DNA of 64,000 nucleotides from assembly GCA_963715675.1 (NCBI GenBank), contig OY970265.1, positions 806,001-870,000 of the forward strand, written 5' to 3'. Shown here one piece after another: positions 17,715 through 26,184 of this stretch. This stretch comes from DASVWZ01 sp963715675. Its GTDB lineage: Bacteria; Acidobacteriota; Terriglobia; Terriglobales; Acidobacteriaceae. Position 1 is the first letter of the stretch. Each line of letters opens with the position of its first letter. Both the position numbers and the translations under genes were made by a program. The notes under the pieces are model-generated. The model saw only the letters and a list, made by a program, of their open reading frames with translations. It was not told the origin of the DNA and did not search any database.

Positions 17715-17772
17715 AGCTATAAGACATGTACTAACTAAGTAGAGTATCTTACAGGAGAGGCTCTCGCCAGAT

Positions 17773-17931
17773 ATGACGAACGCACCGAAGTCGCGGGGAG
17801 TGAACCAAGCAACAAGACCGGACTCGGACGGACTGGACAGCGCGGTGGCAGGTGCGGCCCGTATCAGGGCATGCCTTCAGGCATGCCGCAAGTGCAGCGT
17901 TACGGGAGCGCCTTCAGGCGCTGGATTCTGA
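17773..17931 (+). CDS. Short open frame after a good promoter (possible gene remnant)
   Basis: 52 aa, ATG at 17773 with AGGAG about 15 bp upstream. The protein starts MTNAPKSRGVNQATRPDSDG and matches no family I know. Its last third runs through REP-like hairpins (17868-17922), so those residues are unlikely to be original. The likely reading is a small gene or a gene start later truncated by the repeat. It is supported mainly by the upstream promoter. Confidence 0.3.
   Translation: MTNAPKSRGVNQATRPDSDGLDSAVAGAARIRACLQACRKCSVTGAPSGAGF
17868..17922. repeat. REP-like pair of hairpins with TTCA loops
   Basis: GGCATGCC-TTCA-GGCATGCC (17868-17887) and AGCGCC-TTCA-GGCGCT (17907-17922) are two perfect stems with the same TTCA tetraloop. 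The text TTCAGGCATGCCGCAAGT recurs with one change after 25139 (TTCAGGCGTGCCGCAAGT). Another TTCA-loop hairpin occurs at 39405-39420. This is the pattern of dispersed REP elements. Confidence 0.65.
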
Positions 17932-18201
17932 ACTCGGGCTCTCACCACAGGCCACTAAGTCCTGCGTTTTCTATATTATGATATAAAGCCTTTATAATCT
18001 ATATTTTGCGGTGATTAGTGCAGAAACAGGGGTGAAAGGACATGAAAATAGCCCTCTCAGCGATGTTTGTTTTCTATCCCTTACGAAGGGCCAAAACGGC
18101 AAGCCGCTTATTTTCTATAGCTTGCCAAAGTGCTAATAGAGGGGGTGGGGGTAACGCAGGAGCAGGTCAGGCGCCCGCAACCCAGAGGCACTGAGGGCCG
18201 G
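17932..18201. other. Intergenic region with an AT-rich core
   Basis: It contains a markedly AT-rich stretch (about 17967-18010, with TATATTATGATATAA) in otherwise GC-rich DNA, and a G-rich GGGGGTGGGGGT at 18140-18151. No supported gene; a 50-codon frame from 18042 has no recognisable features. The region lies beyond the 3' end of the sigma-54 regulator. Confidence 0.5.
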
Positions 18202-19530
18202 TTATCCTGTCTGCGAATCCCAGCCCTGATCTTTCATTTTTTGGGTGGTCCAGTGCTGCAGTTCCTGGTACATGGCAGGATCGATCACCACGAAGGAGAT
18301 TCCGGCGCGGCCTTCGGGATCGGCCCAGGCGACCTGCACTTTGGCATCGATTCGCGTCTCGGTGCCGGGCAGCACAAAACTGGCTTCGATCAGTCCTCGG
18401 ACGGTTTGCGGGTCGGCCAGACCCTCCACGCCCATTCCGCCCACGCTCAGATTCACCGCCGTAAGCTGAATCTGCTGGCCGGTATTGTCCGTGAGTTGCA
18501 CGGGAAACGTCACTTTCCCGCGAAAGAATTTCTGCTCCTGCAGGCTCAGGGAGGCCAGTCCATCGCCGTGTCTTCCGGCCGCTGGCGTGATATTGTACTC
18601 GCGAAGTTTGCGGCTCAAGGTACGCCGTGAAATGCCCAGTTGTTCGGCTGCTTTGGCGCGGTGCCCGCCGGTATTTTCCAGCGCCTTCACCACCATCTGG
18701 CGCTCCATGCCCTCCAGCCCGCCCAGAGTGGTTACGGCCTGGGTTTTTCCTGAATCGCCCGACAACTCCTGCTGGATTTCTGCTGCGCTGATCTCCGCGC
18801 CGCCCGATTCCATCGCAGCCTTGGCCACCAGGTTGCGCAATTCGCGGATGTTCCCCGGCCACGAATATGCCTGCAGCGCGCGCAGCGCCTCCCCGCTGAA
18901 GTGCTTGTCCGGGCATTTGCTCTGTAGAAAGTGTTCTGCCAGCGCGACTACATCCTCGGGCCGATCCCGCAATGGAGGAACGCTCAACTGGAACTGGGTG
19001 AGGCGATGGTAAAGGTCTTTGCGGAAGCGCCCTTCCCGCACCGCCGCTTCGAGGTCTTGGTTGGTGGCGGCCACGATGCGCACATCGACCGTGATCTTGC
19101 GATGTCCGCCCAAACGGTAATACGGCGCCCCGTCGAGCACGCGCAGCAGTTTGACCTGGATCTGCGGCTCCAGTTCGCCGATCTCATCCAGAAACAGCGT
19201 GCCCTTGTCGGCCAGCTCAAATAATCCCGGTTTCGAAGTGTCGGCCCCGCTGAACGCACCCTTTTCGTAGCCGAAAAGCTCGCTCTCCACCAGATGCTCG
19301 GGTAGGGCGGCGCAATTGATGTCGATCCAGGGCCGTGCATTCCGGTTGGAGCATTGATGAATAGTGCAGGCGATCAGTTCCTTGCCCGTCCCGGTTTCAC
19401 CGCTGATCAGGACGGTCTCACTATGGGCCGCGACTCGCTCCACCATCGCCATGAACTGGCGCATCGTGTGGCTGGCGATGATGAATCTGGTGCCGTTGAC
19501 TTCGCGTTGAACGGCTGCGCCGGCGTTCAA
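18202..19530 (-). CDS. Sigma-54-dependent activator with Fis-type HTH and C-terminal PilZ domain
   Basis: 442 aa. It has no receiver domain; the AAA+ domain begins almost at once, with Walker A GETGTGKE (44-51), the sigma-54 contact loop GAFSGAD (91-97, Ser in place of the usual Thr of GAFTGA), Walker B GTLFLDEIGEL (110-120) and the Arg-finger region LRDRPEDV. A Fis-type HTH follows (GGHRAKAAEQLGISRRTLSRKLREY, about 288-312). Residues about 335-430 are PilZ-like (FFRGKVTFPVQL ... NLSVGGMGVEGL). The [D/N]xSxxG motif is present, but the first Arg of RxxxR is missing (QEQKFFR), so cyclic-di-GMP binding is doubtful. The start is TTG; an upstream GGGGGAAGG is very close. The palindrome at 19551 may be its operator. 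Confidence 0.92.
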   Translation of the reverse strand: MNAGAAVQREVNGTRFIIASHTMRQFMAMVERVAAHSETVLISGETGTGKELIACTIHQCSNRNARPWIDINCAALPEHLVESELFGYEKGAFSGADTSKPGLFELADKGTLFLDEIGELEPQIQVKLLRVLDGAPYYRLGGHRKITVDVRIVAATNQDLEAAVREGRFRKDLYHRLTQFQLSVPPLRDRPEDVVALAEHFLQSKCPDKHFSGEALRALQAYSWPGNIRELRNLVAKAAMESGGAEISAAEIQQELSGDSGKTQAVTTLGGLEGMERQMVVKALENTGGHRAKAAEQLGISRRTLSRKLREYNITPAAGRHGDGLASLSLQEQKFFRGKVTFPVQLTDNTGQQIQLTAVNLSVGGMGVEGLADPQTVRGLIEASFVLPGTETRIDAKVQVAWADPEGRAGISFVVIDPAMYQELQHWTTQKMKDQGWDSQTG

Positions 19531-19550
19531 ATCCTTCCCCCTGAGTTCCC

Positions 19551-19568
19551 GAGCGTACCGGTACGCTC
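19551..19568. promoter_or_regulatory. Perfect 18-bp palindrome upstream of the sigma-54 regulator
   Basis: GAGCGTACCGGTACGCTC is a perfect palindrome 21-38 bp before the start of the activator gene. Perfect 18-bp symmetry with no spacer suggests a dimeric protein-binding site, perhaps for autoregulation; a translational or transcription-ending hairpin is also possible. Confidence 0.45.
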
Positions 19569-20075
19569 CTGGAGCGTGCCCAACGTCCTAGAAAAGGAGC
19601 TTGAAAAAAGTTAACACAGGGAAACGGAAACTCAGGCCTGCGGCGCAGCTTGTGGGTCACCAAGGTAATCAGTTGTGGGACTCCCGGTCCAACCGGGTGA
19701 TTCTTTAGCAACCCAACGCGATGCAGACTGGCCCATGTACCCAGTAACGATTTCATCAGCTTGCAAAGAAAACTGAGGTATAATCGGCGCAATCAGCGAT
19801 GCCTTTCCGAAAGGCGTCTGGCAAGGACTGGATCCACCGCTGTGGGGGACCGTTTTCAGCAAGCGTGGGGTGTAATTCTGTTCTCAGGCCAGTTCGTGGC
19901 TGAGCCGAACTCCGTCGGCGCGTCTTGCAACGCATCTTGTGATTTGATTCTGCGCGGGGCCATGCCGGACGGGTTCGGCAATTTGCTTCCATCTTCTGCG
20001 CCTGGTGGCTAACGCGGTTTAACCCGTACCGGCACAGCGTACGGCGTCGGTAGTGGTTCCAGGAGAAGAGTTTTC
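19569..20075. other. 507-bp divergent intergenic region
   Basis: This lies between the minus-strand sigma-54 regulator and the plus-strand kinase. No gene is supported. It holds a hairpin CCCGGT-CCA-ACCGGG (19683-19697) and a TATAAT (19777-19782 region) without a well-spaced -35. Confidence 0.5.
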
Positions 20076-22814
20076 ATGGCGGCTTCTTCCGCATCGGATC
20101 GGTGGCGACAGCTCGAGGCGCTGTTCTATCAAGCTGTGGAACTCATGCCCGAAGCCCGGGCCGACTTTCTTGACCAGAACTGCTCCGCCGATCCGGCGCT
20201 ACGGGCGGAAGTCGAGGCTTTGCTGCAATCCTATGACACGCCGGTGGAATTCCTGCAGAAGCCCATCCTGGAGGCGGCCCGGCGGCTGGTCTCCAAATCG
20301 GGGCCGATCCCGGTCACATCCGGCGCAACCCTGGGGAGTTATGAAATCATCTCGCTGCTGGGTTCGGGCGGCATGGGGGATGTTTACCTGGCAACCGATT
20401 CGCGGCTGAGGCGGAAGGTCGCTCTCAAGACCTTGCGGCCCGAGCTTACCCACGACCGAAACGCTTTGCGCCGCTTCGAACATGAAGCCCAAGCCGCGTC
20501 CGCACTGAACCACCCCAACATTCTTACCGTCTATGAATTCGGCGAAACCAACGGGTTGCACTTCATCGCCTCCGAGTTCATCGAGGGCGTTACACTTCGC
20601 GAGAAGTTGGCCGACGGCGCGCTGGATTGGGTCGCTACCGTCGACATCTCCCTGCACATCGCCGGCGCTCTGGAAGTCGCGCACGCGGCCGGTATTGTTC
20701 ACCGCGACATCAAGCCGGAGAACGTCATCGTCCGTCCGGATGGAATCGTAAAGGTCCTGGATTTCGGCATCGCCAAGCTCAATGAGGAATTGGCCGCAGA
20801 GAATCTCCGCCGCACCGCTACCACGGTCGCGACTTCCGCCACCCAACCGGGAATGGTATTGGGCACGGCAAGGTACATGTCTCCGGAGCAAGCCCGCGGG
20901 CAGTCGATCGATTCCCGCAGCGATCTGTTCAGCTTGGGAGCGGTGATGTACGAACTGGTGTCGGGACGCCCCGCGTTCCAGGGCGAAACCCGAAGCGACA
21001 TCATCGCCGGAATTCTTAAGGAGGATCCCGCTCCGCTGTCTACCGTCTGTCCGCAGGTGCCTGCCGAACTCGACAGAATCATCAGCCATGCGATTCGCAA
21101 GGATCGCGACGAGCGTTACCAATCGGCGACCGTGCTGCGGGCTGACCTGAAGGACTTCCAGAAGGAGTTGGTGTTTGAGGAAACATTGAGGAAATCGGGA
21201 CGCGAGAGTGATGGCAGCTTGCGCGCCACTCCCGGCAAGGCTGCGGCGGGCCGCCCTTCGCGCGTTTCAGGCCAGGTAGCGAAGGAGGCATCCGGCGCCG
21301 TATGGCATCGTCTCCTCTCCTCTTTCAACCTCCTCACGACAGCCGTTTTGCTGTTGCTGCTGGCTGCCGCTGCCCTGACTGCCCACTACTACAAAGCGAG
21401 GAGAGTTTCCGTCAATCCGCCTGCGGTCAGCTCGCGTAGTTTGGCCATCCTTCCATTTCGAAACCTGCAACAGGACCCACAAACTGACTTTCTGGGATTT
21501 TCCCTGGCGGATTCGGTCATCTCCAAGCTTGGTTTTGTCAGCGCATTGACGGTACGACCGTCTTCTTCTGTGGACAAGTACCGGAATCAGGCGATCGATC
21601 CGCAAAAGGTTGCGACCGAGTTGCACGTCGACACGCTGCTCACCGGCAGCTACATCAAAGAGGGCAACGATCTCAGAATCACCACCCAATTAGTCGACGT
21701 AAAGGCCGACAAGATCCTGTGGCGCGACACCATCGACCTGAAGTACGACAAACTGCTGACCGTGCAGGACCGGGTGGCGCAGCAGATCATCAAGGGCCTG
21801 GAACTGAACCTTACCGCCGCCGAGGCTCAGAACCTGAAGCCGGAGAACCCCATCAACAGCCTGGCGTATGAATACTACCTGCGCGGCGTTGATTTTTATG
21901 CGACCAACAACTTTCGTGCGGCCATCCGCATGCTGGAGAAGTCCGCTGCGCTGGAGCCGAACTATGCGCCGACCTGGGCTCATCTCGGACGCGCCTACAC
22001 CACCAGCGGGTCGTTGCACTTCGGAGGCCGCGATGAATACCGCAAGGCACAAGCTGCTTATGAAAAGGCGGTCGCTCTGAATCCGGCGCTGATCGAGCCA
22101 AGAACCTATATGTCGAATCTGCTGACCGATACCGGCCGGGTGGAAGACGCGGTTCCGCTGCTCCGGACCGCCCTGCAAACCTATCCGAATAACGCGGAAG
22201 CACATTGGGAACTCGGCTACTCCTATCGCTTCGGCGGAATGTTGCAGGAATCCCTCGCAGAGTGCGAACTGGCGCGCCAACACGATCCTAATGTGAAGAT
22301 CAATAGCGCCGCCATGAACAGCTACCTCTACCTGGGAGAATATGAGAAATTCCTGCAAAGTCTGCCGGCCAATGATTCCGCCTACGTGCTGTTCTACCGC
22401 GGATTCGGCAATTACTATCAGCACCACGACCAGGAAGCCGCCAGCGACTTCGATCGCGCTTATGACGCCGACCCTACCCTGCTTCCAGCTACGGTGGGGA
22501 AGGCTTTGAGTGATGCCATCTCCAACCATGGCGCCGCCGGTCTGCAGTTGTTGCGGGAAACTGAAACCAGGATCGACCAGACCGGCGTCACCGATGCCGA
22601 AGGCATTTACAAGGTGGCGCAAGCGTACGCCGTGTTGGGCGACAAAACCTCCGCCTTGCGCGTGTTGCGGCGCAGCATCGAGGGCGGATTCTTCTGTTAT
22701 CCCTACTTTCTGACCGATCCGCTGCTTGCTAACCTGCGCGACCAGCCGGAATTCAAAGCTGTCCTGGAACAGGCCCGGCAACGCCACGATCAGTTCAGAG
22801 CCCGGTTTTTCTGA
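20076..22814 (+). CDS. Membrane Ser/Thr protein kinase with TolB/FlgO-like and TPR domains
   Basis: 912 aa. Kinase domain about 88-365: glycine loop GSGGMG (96-101), ATP-binding Lys118 in VALK, catalytic HRDIKPEN (209-216), DFGIAK (229-234), and GTARYMSPEQARG. A juxtamembrane segment (370-425) leads to one membrane helix near 430-450 (LLTTAVLLLLLAAAALTAHYY). The extracellular part starts RSLAILPFRNLQQDPQTDFLGFSLADSVISKL, a FlgO/TolB-like domain found in such kinases, and ends with TPR repeats (about 600-880, e.g. AAIRMLEKSAALEPNYAPTWAHLGRAY). The N-terminal 60 residues match the family's acidic leader (LFYQAVELMPEARADFLDQNC). Role: transmembrane signalling; the ligand and targets are unknown. 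Confidence 0.95.
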   Translation: MAASSASDRWRQLEALFYQAVELMPEARADFLDQNCSADPALRAEVEALLQSYDTPVEFLQKPILEAARRLVSKSGPIPVTSGATLGSYEIISLLGSGGMGDVYLATDSRLRRKVALKTLRPELTHDRNALRRFEHEAQAASALNHPNILTVYEFGETNGLHFIASEFIEGVTLREKLADGALDWVATVDISLHIAGALEVAHAAGIVHRDIKPENVIVRPDGIVKVLDFGIAKLNEELAAENLRRTATTVATSATQPGMVLGTARYMSPEQARGQSIDSRSDLFSLGAVMYELVSGRPAFQGETRSDIIAGILKEDPAPLSTVCPQVPAELDRIISHAIRKDRDERYQSATVLRADLKDFQKELVFEETLRKSGRESDGSLRATPGKAAAGRPSRVSGQVAKEASGAVWHRLLSSFNLLTTAVLLLLLAAAALTAHYYKARRVSVNPPAVSSRSLAILPFRNLQQDPQTDFLGFSLADSVISKLGFVSALTVRPSSSVDKYRNQAIDPQKVATELHVDTLLTGSYIKEGNDLRITTQLVDVKADKILWRDTIDLKYDKLLTVQDRVAQQIIKGLELNLTAAEAQNLKPENPINSLAYEYYLRGVDFYATNNFRAAIRMLEKSAALEPNYAPTWAHLGRAYTTSGSLHFGGRDEYRKAQAAYEKAVALNPALIEPRTYMSNLLTDTGRVEDAVPLLRTALQTYPNNAEAHWELGYSYRFGGMLQESLAECELARQHDPNVKINSAAMNSYLYLGEYEKFLQSLPANDSAYVLFYRGFGNYYQHHDQEAASDFDRAYDADPTLLPATVGKALSDAISNHGAAGLQLLRETETRIDQTGVTDAEGIYKVAQAYAVLGDKTSALRVLRRSIEGGFFCYPYFLTDPLLANLRDQPEFKAVLEQARQRHDQFRARFF

Positions 22815-22978
22815 GCCGGTGTTGCATTCTCCGGAGTGCCACCCGGTGACCATCAGCCCTGCCCGCTCGTAATCTTAGAATTCGCCGCTTTCGTTGTTAC
22901 TGTTCTACATGTAGCAGACTGTCTACTGCTCTCCCCTCTGTTCGCGGCGGATTCTGCTGTTTTCTCTGGCGAAATGGC

Positions 22979-23986
22979 GTGCACGATACCGAAAAATCTC
23001 ATACCGGTTTGCGGCAGATTCTTGACCGGCCCATTCGCGAGCTCGGCCTGAAAATCGAAGGATCGCCGCTGGAGCGCTTCGTGCAGCTGTTGTATCGCGA
23101 ACTGGAAAGCAAGAACCTGAAGAAGTTTCATCCTCACTGTTATCTGTCTGACGAGTGGGGCTGCCCCTCGGGCGAACCCGTGGTGGGCATTCCCTTTTAT
23201 CTCGCCAGCGCCGAACTTGCCCAACTGGAGAAAGAGCAGAACGATCTGGAAGACTCGCGCGAGATCATGATGTATCTGCGGCACGAGGCCGGCCACGCGT
23301 TCAACTACGCCTACAAGTTGCATCGCACCCCGGAGTGGAAACAGCTTTTCGGCCCGTTCCGCCGTCCCTATCACGATAACTATCACCCGGTTCCGTTCTC
23401 GCGAAACTATGTTCGCCATCTGGCCGGCTGGTATGCGCAAAAGCATCCGGATGAGGATTTTGCCGAGACCTTTGCAGTCTGGCTGACTCCGCGTTCGGCG
23501 TGGCGCAAACGCTATCGCGGGTGGGGCGCAATCCGGAAATTGCGTTACATGAATCGCATCGCCCGCGAACTGGGCCACGCCGATCCCTTGCGCCGGCGCG
23601 GACAGCCCGACATCACGGTCGACGAGATGGAAATGACCGTCGCGCAGTTTTATCAGCGTAACGGTGAACCGGGACCGCTGGAAGACCTGGCTCTCGATAC
23701 CGACTTGCGGGACATCTTTAACGGCTCCAGACGGCGCAAGAGCCGAAAACCGGCGCAGGAGTTTCTCCATCAGCACCGCAAAACGATTACTGACCAGGTG
23801 GCTTACTGGACAGGCGCCCAGCGGCCTGTGATCAAGAGACTGGTGGAGTCGATTGCCGGCAAAGTCGGTGAACTCGGCCTCTACGCGGACGCCGACCGCG
23901 CCTCCGAACACATGGTCCAAATCTCGGTGTACTTGACCGCGATGGCTATGAACTACATGACGCGGGGAAAGTTCGTGCAGCCATGA
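22979..23986 (+). CDS. Putative zinc-binding metallopeptidase
   Basis: 335 aa, GTG start. The HExxH-like core MYLRHEAGHAFNYAYKL (residues about 98-114) contains HEAGH, and a later ETFAVWLTP (about 160-170, in PDEDFAETFAVWLTPRSAW) supplies a likely third zinc ligand Glu. This matches the family annotated as putative zinc-binding metallopeptidase. No signal peptide or membrane segment is seen, so it is probably cytoplasmic. The ATP-grasp ligase gene follows after 43 bp on the same strand, suggesting that ligation and trimming of a shared peptide-like product are linked. The substrate is unknown. Confidence 0.85.
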   Translation: MHDTEKSHTGLRQILDRPIRELGLKIEGSPLERFVQLLYRELESKNLKKFHPHCYLSDEWGCPSGEPVVGIPFYLASAELAQLEKEQNDLEDSREIMMYLRHEAGHAFNYAYKLHRTPEWKQLFGPFRRPYHDNYHPVPFSRNYVRHLAGWYAQKHPDEDFAETFAVWLTPRSAWRKRYRGWGAIRKLRYMNRIARELGHADPLRRRGQPDITVDEMEMTVAQFYQRNGEPGPLEDLALDTDLRDIFNGSRRRKSRKPAQEFLHQHRKTITDQVAYWTGAQRPVIKRLVESIAGKVGELGLYADADRASEHMVQISVYLTAMAMNYMTRGKFVQP

Positions 23987-24029
23987 ACCTGAAGTCTCAG
24001 CACGGCCTTTGCCTTGCGGAAGGGCAGCA

Positions 24030-25100
24030 ATGACAGCTACAAAACTGAAAATCGCCATACTTTATGACGTCTGGGGAGAAGAAGCCGCCGTTCCCGAAGT
24101 CGAGCCAAAACCCGCCAAAAAGAAAAAGCGCGCCAGCAAGACGCGGCGGGAGAAGGAAGACCGGGAAGAGATATTCGAAGCGCTCGAAAAACTTAGGCAT
24201 GAGCCGTCATATCAGGTTTTGGATGGCACCCCCCAGTGTCTTACCTCCCTGGCCAAGTGCGGTGCGGACCTGGTCTTTAACCTCACCGAGTCGTTTGCCG
24301 GCGACGACACCAAGGAGATGAACATCGCCGCCTACATGGATCTGCTCGGCATTCGATACACCGGCGGCGGCCCGCACGCTCACTTTCTGGCCCAGGACAA
24401 GGCCACGGCCAAGAAGATGTTCGCCTTCCACGGCATCAAGACGCCCTACTTCGCCACCGCCTATCGCGGTCGCATCGAGCATGCCCACGACGTCTCCTTT
24501 CCGCTGATCGTGAAGCCGGTATGGGAGGATGGTTCCATCGGCATCGATGCCGGGGCCGTTGTGCACAGCATTAAGGAACTCATGGAACGGGTGGAATACA
24601 TTCAGGATGAGTTCGACTCTCCGGCGCTGATCGAGGAATACATTGAAGGCCGGGAAATCTATGTTGGCGTTCTGGGCAGTTACGAGCGGGCGCAAGCACT
24701 GCCGCTGGTGGAGCTCGATCTCTCAAAATTGCCCGAAGGCACGCCGAAAATCGCCAGCTACGATGTGAAATTTGAAAAAGACACGCTGGCCCACAAGCTG
24801 ACTAAATCGCACTTGCTGGCCGACCTTGACGAGGAAACCGCCGGCCGGGTGCAGGACACTGGTCTCGCCGCCTACCACGCCGTCAAGTTGCGCGACTACG
24901 GCCGCATCGACATGCGGCTCACGCCCCAGGGCGACGTCTACGTCATTGAGGCCAACCCCAATCCATGGCTTTCCAGCAAGCACGAATTCACCATGGCGGC
25001 CAAAGCTTCCGGACGCTCCTACAGCGACCTGATCGGTGAAATCGTGGACATGGCCATGGCCCGATACGCTCCGCAGAGTCGGGCCCAGGGCGCTTCCTGA
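24030..25100 (+). CDS. ATP-grasp ligase, D-alanine--D-alanine ligase family
   Basis: 356 aa from the ATG at 24030 with GGAAGGG upstream. An unusual Lys/Arg/Glu-rich insert (about 25-60, PAKKKKRASKTRREKEDREE) interrupts the N-terminal domain. Then come LVFNLTESFAGDD and the ATP-grasp fold: AHFLAQDKATAKKMFAFHG, nucleotide-binding Lys in PLIVKPVWEDGSIGI, EEYIEGREIYVGV, and metal-binding RIDMRLTPQGDVYVIEANPNP. The family joins D-Ala to D-Ala, but relatives outside cell-wall clusters make other amide bonds. Pairing with a zinc peptidase and absence of mur/ftsW neighbours suggest a non-canonical substrate. Confidence 0.88.
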   Translation: MTATKLKIAILYDVWGEEAAVPEVEPKPAKKKKRASKTRREKEDREEIFEALEKLRHEPSYQVLDGTPQCLTSLAKCGADLVFNLTESFAGDDTKEMNIAAYMDLLGIRYTGGGPHAHFLAQDKATAKKMFAFHGIKTPYFATAYRGRIEHAHDVSFPLIVKPVWEDGSIGIDAGAVVHSIKELMERVEYIQDEFDSPALIEEYIEGREIYVGVLGSYERAQALPLVELDLSKLPEGTPKIASYDVKFEKDTLAHKLTKSHLLADLDEETAGRVQDTGLAAYHAVKLRDYGRIDMRLTPQGDVYVIEANPNPWLSSKHEFTMAAKASGRSYSDLIGEIVDMAMARYAPQSRAQGAS

Positions 25101-25206
25101 CTGCCTGAAGTGCAGGCAAGATTCGTATCCGGGCACCACTTCAGGCGTGCCGCAAGTAGGCTACCATTGTGGGACGCCTTTATGGGCGGCGCGGAATGGA
25201 GGTTCT

Positions 25207-25431
25207 ATGAGCAAACCCAATCGCAGACCGATGTTCAACAACTACGAGTTCAGTCTCACTGACGATGAGTACATGATGATCGACCTGTGGCTGCGCCTTT
25301 TGCCGCCGAGATACCAGGCCACCGAGGCCCACGCTCTGATTCGCGCGATCCTTGACAGCGCGGACCATTGGACGGGAACCCCAGAGCATAAGGTTCGGAA
25401 AGAGGGTGAGGGGTTCGAGGGGATACACTGA
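25207..25431 (+). CDS. Small hypothetical protein
   Basis: 74 aa from the ATG at 25207, with GGAGG 6 bp upstream, a good Shine-Dalgarno that decides the start. It reads MSKPNRRPMFNNYEFSLTDDEYMMIDLW and then LRLLPPRYQATEAHALIRAILDSAD, probably two helices, no signal peptide. I do not recognise the family. The gap from the ligase gene (106 bp) contains the TGCCTG/CAGGCA hairpin and a copy of the REP-like text. Confidence 0.6.
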   Translation: MSKPNRRPMFNNYEFSLTDDEYMMIDLWLRLLPPRYQATEAHALIRAILDSADHWTGTPEHKVRKEGEGFEGIH

Positions 25432-25661
25432 AAAAACATTAGAGCGCGCTGGGGAGGCGTATGAGCCTGGGGCAGGTTAGGGGTGACGCCAGATGTGTCC
25501 ACTCAACAGATCGCGGCCCTTTGGACTGTCCAACAAGGACCGCCGCTGATGGGGCACCCGCGAATCGCATGAGGCGCTGCTGGGCCTTCGATGTGACGAA
25601 TAAACTTGTCCACCCTTTTCGCCAGGAACGCGAAAGAGAACGGGCTAGCCTGGTTTTTTGG

Positions 25662-25694
25662 TATCCCGGGGAAGGACAGCCAGCCCCCGGGATA
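25662..25694. terminator. 10-bp inverted repeat downstream of the DUF1161 gene
   Basis: TATCCCGGGG (25662-25671) pairs with CCCCGGGATA (25685-25694) around a 13-nt loop, 18 bp after the minus-strand gene ends at 25713. On that strand no T-run follows, so it may be a processing or end hairpin. Confidence 0.45.
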
Positions 25695-25712
25695 ACCGAC
25701 GAGTCCAGGGAA

Positions 25713-25976
25713 TTAGGGCTTGCTGGCTTCCGTCGGGGTTTTCGGCGCGGCTGATGTTCTGCTGTACACGATTTTCTTCGTCCCGCCATCGCAAGTACCA
25801 ACCACCTTGCCCTCTGCTTCCTTGTCTTTCGCCACGATTTCGAGCGAGTACGACTTCACGTTGTTGGCTTCCAGCTTCTTTGCGATTTCAGCCTTGAGTT
25901 CCTCACAGGGTTTTGGCGCTTGTGCGTAAGCGGATGCCGACGCAACGAACATAAGTGCAATGACCAGCGGTCTCAT
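25713..25976 (-). CDS. Small secreted DUF1161-family protein
   Basis: 87 aa. It has a short signal peptide (MRPLVIALMFVASASAYAQ) and then the compact DUF1161 pattern CEELKAEIAKKLEANNVKSYSLEIV ... VVGTCDGGTKKIVYSR. The two Cys (CEEL and GTCDGG) probably form a disulphide in the periplasm. Function is unknown in the family. The strand opposes the small gene at 25207. Confidence 0.85.
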   Translation of the reverse strand: MRPLVIALMFVASASAYAQAPKPCEELKAEIAKKLEANNVKSYSLEIVAKDKEAEGKVVGTCDGGTKKIVYSRTSAAPKTPTEASKP

Positions 25977-26184
25977 GGTGCTGTCTCCTTTGGTGGGATG
26001 TCAGGCCCACGGCGGAGCATATCACTACTGCGGAGACGGGATGACGCTATCCAGACGTACACGAAACGAAAGTAACCCTGCCAGGAGTGTGCCAACAAGC
26101 AGCCGGTTATGCTTGCACCGTGAGAATGGCGCGTTATCTTTCGTGGGTTGCTTCGCGTGCCCAGCCGTTGATCCCGTCATTTCG

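Noticed and set aside
18042..18194. A 50-codon frame starting MKIALSAMFVFYPLR
   Set aside because: No Shine-Dalgarno, low-complexity Gly-rich end, and no recognisable family.
25439..25801. A 120-aa minus-strand frame
   Set aside because: It runs through the hairpin at 25662-25694 and overlaps the DUF1161 gene. Its composition (Arg/Ser/Pro) is that of a shadow frame.
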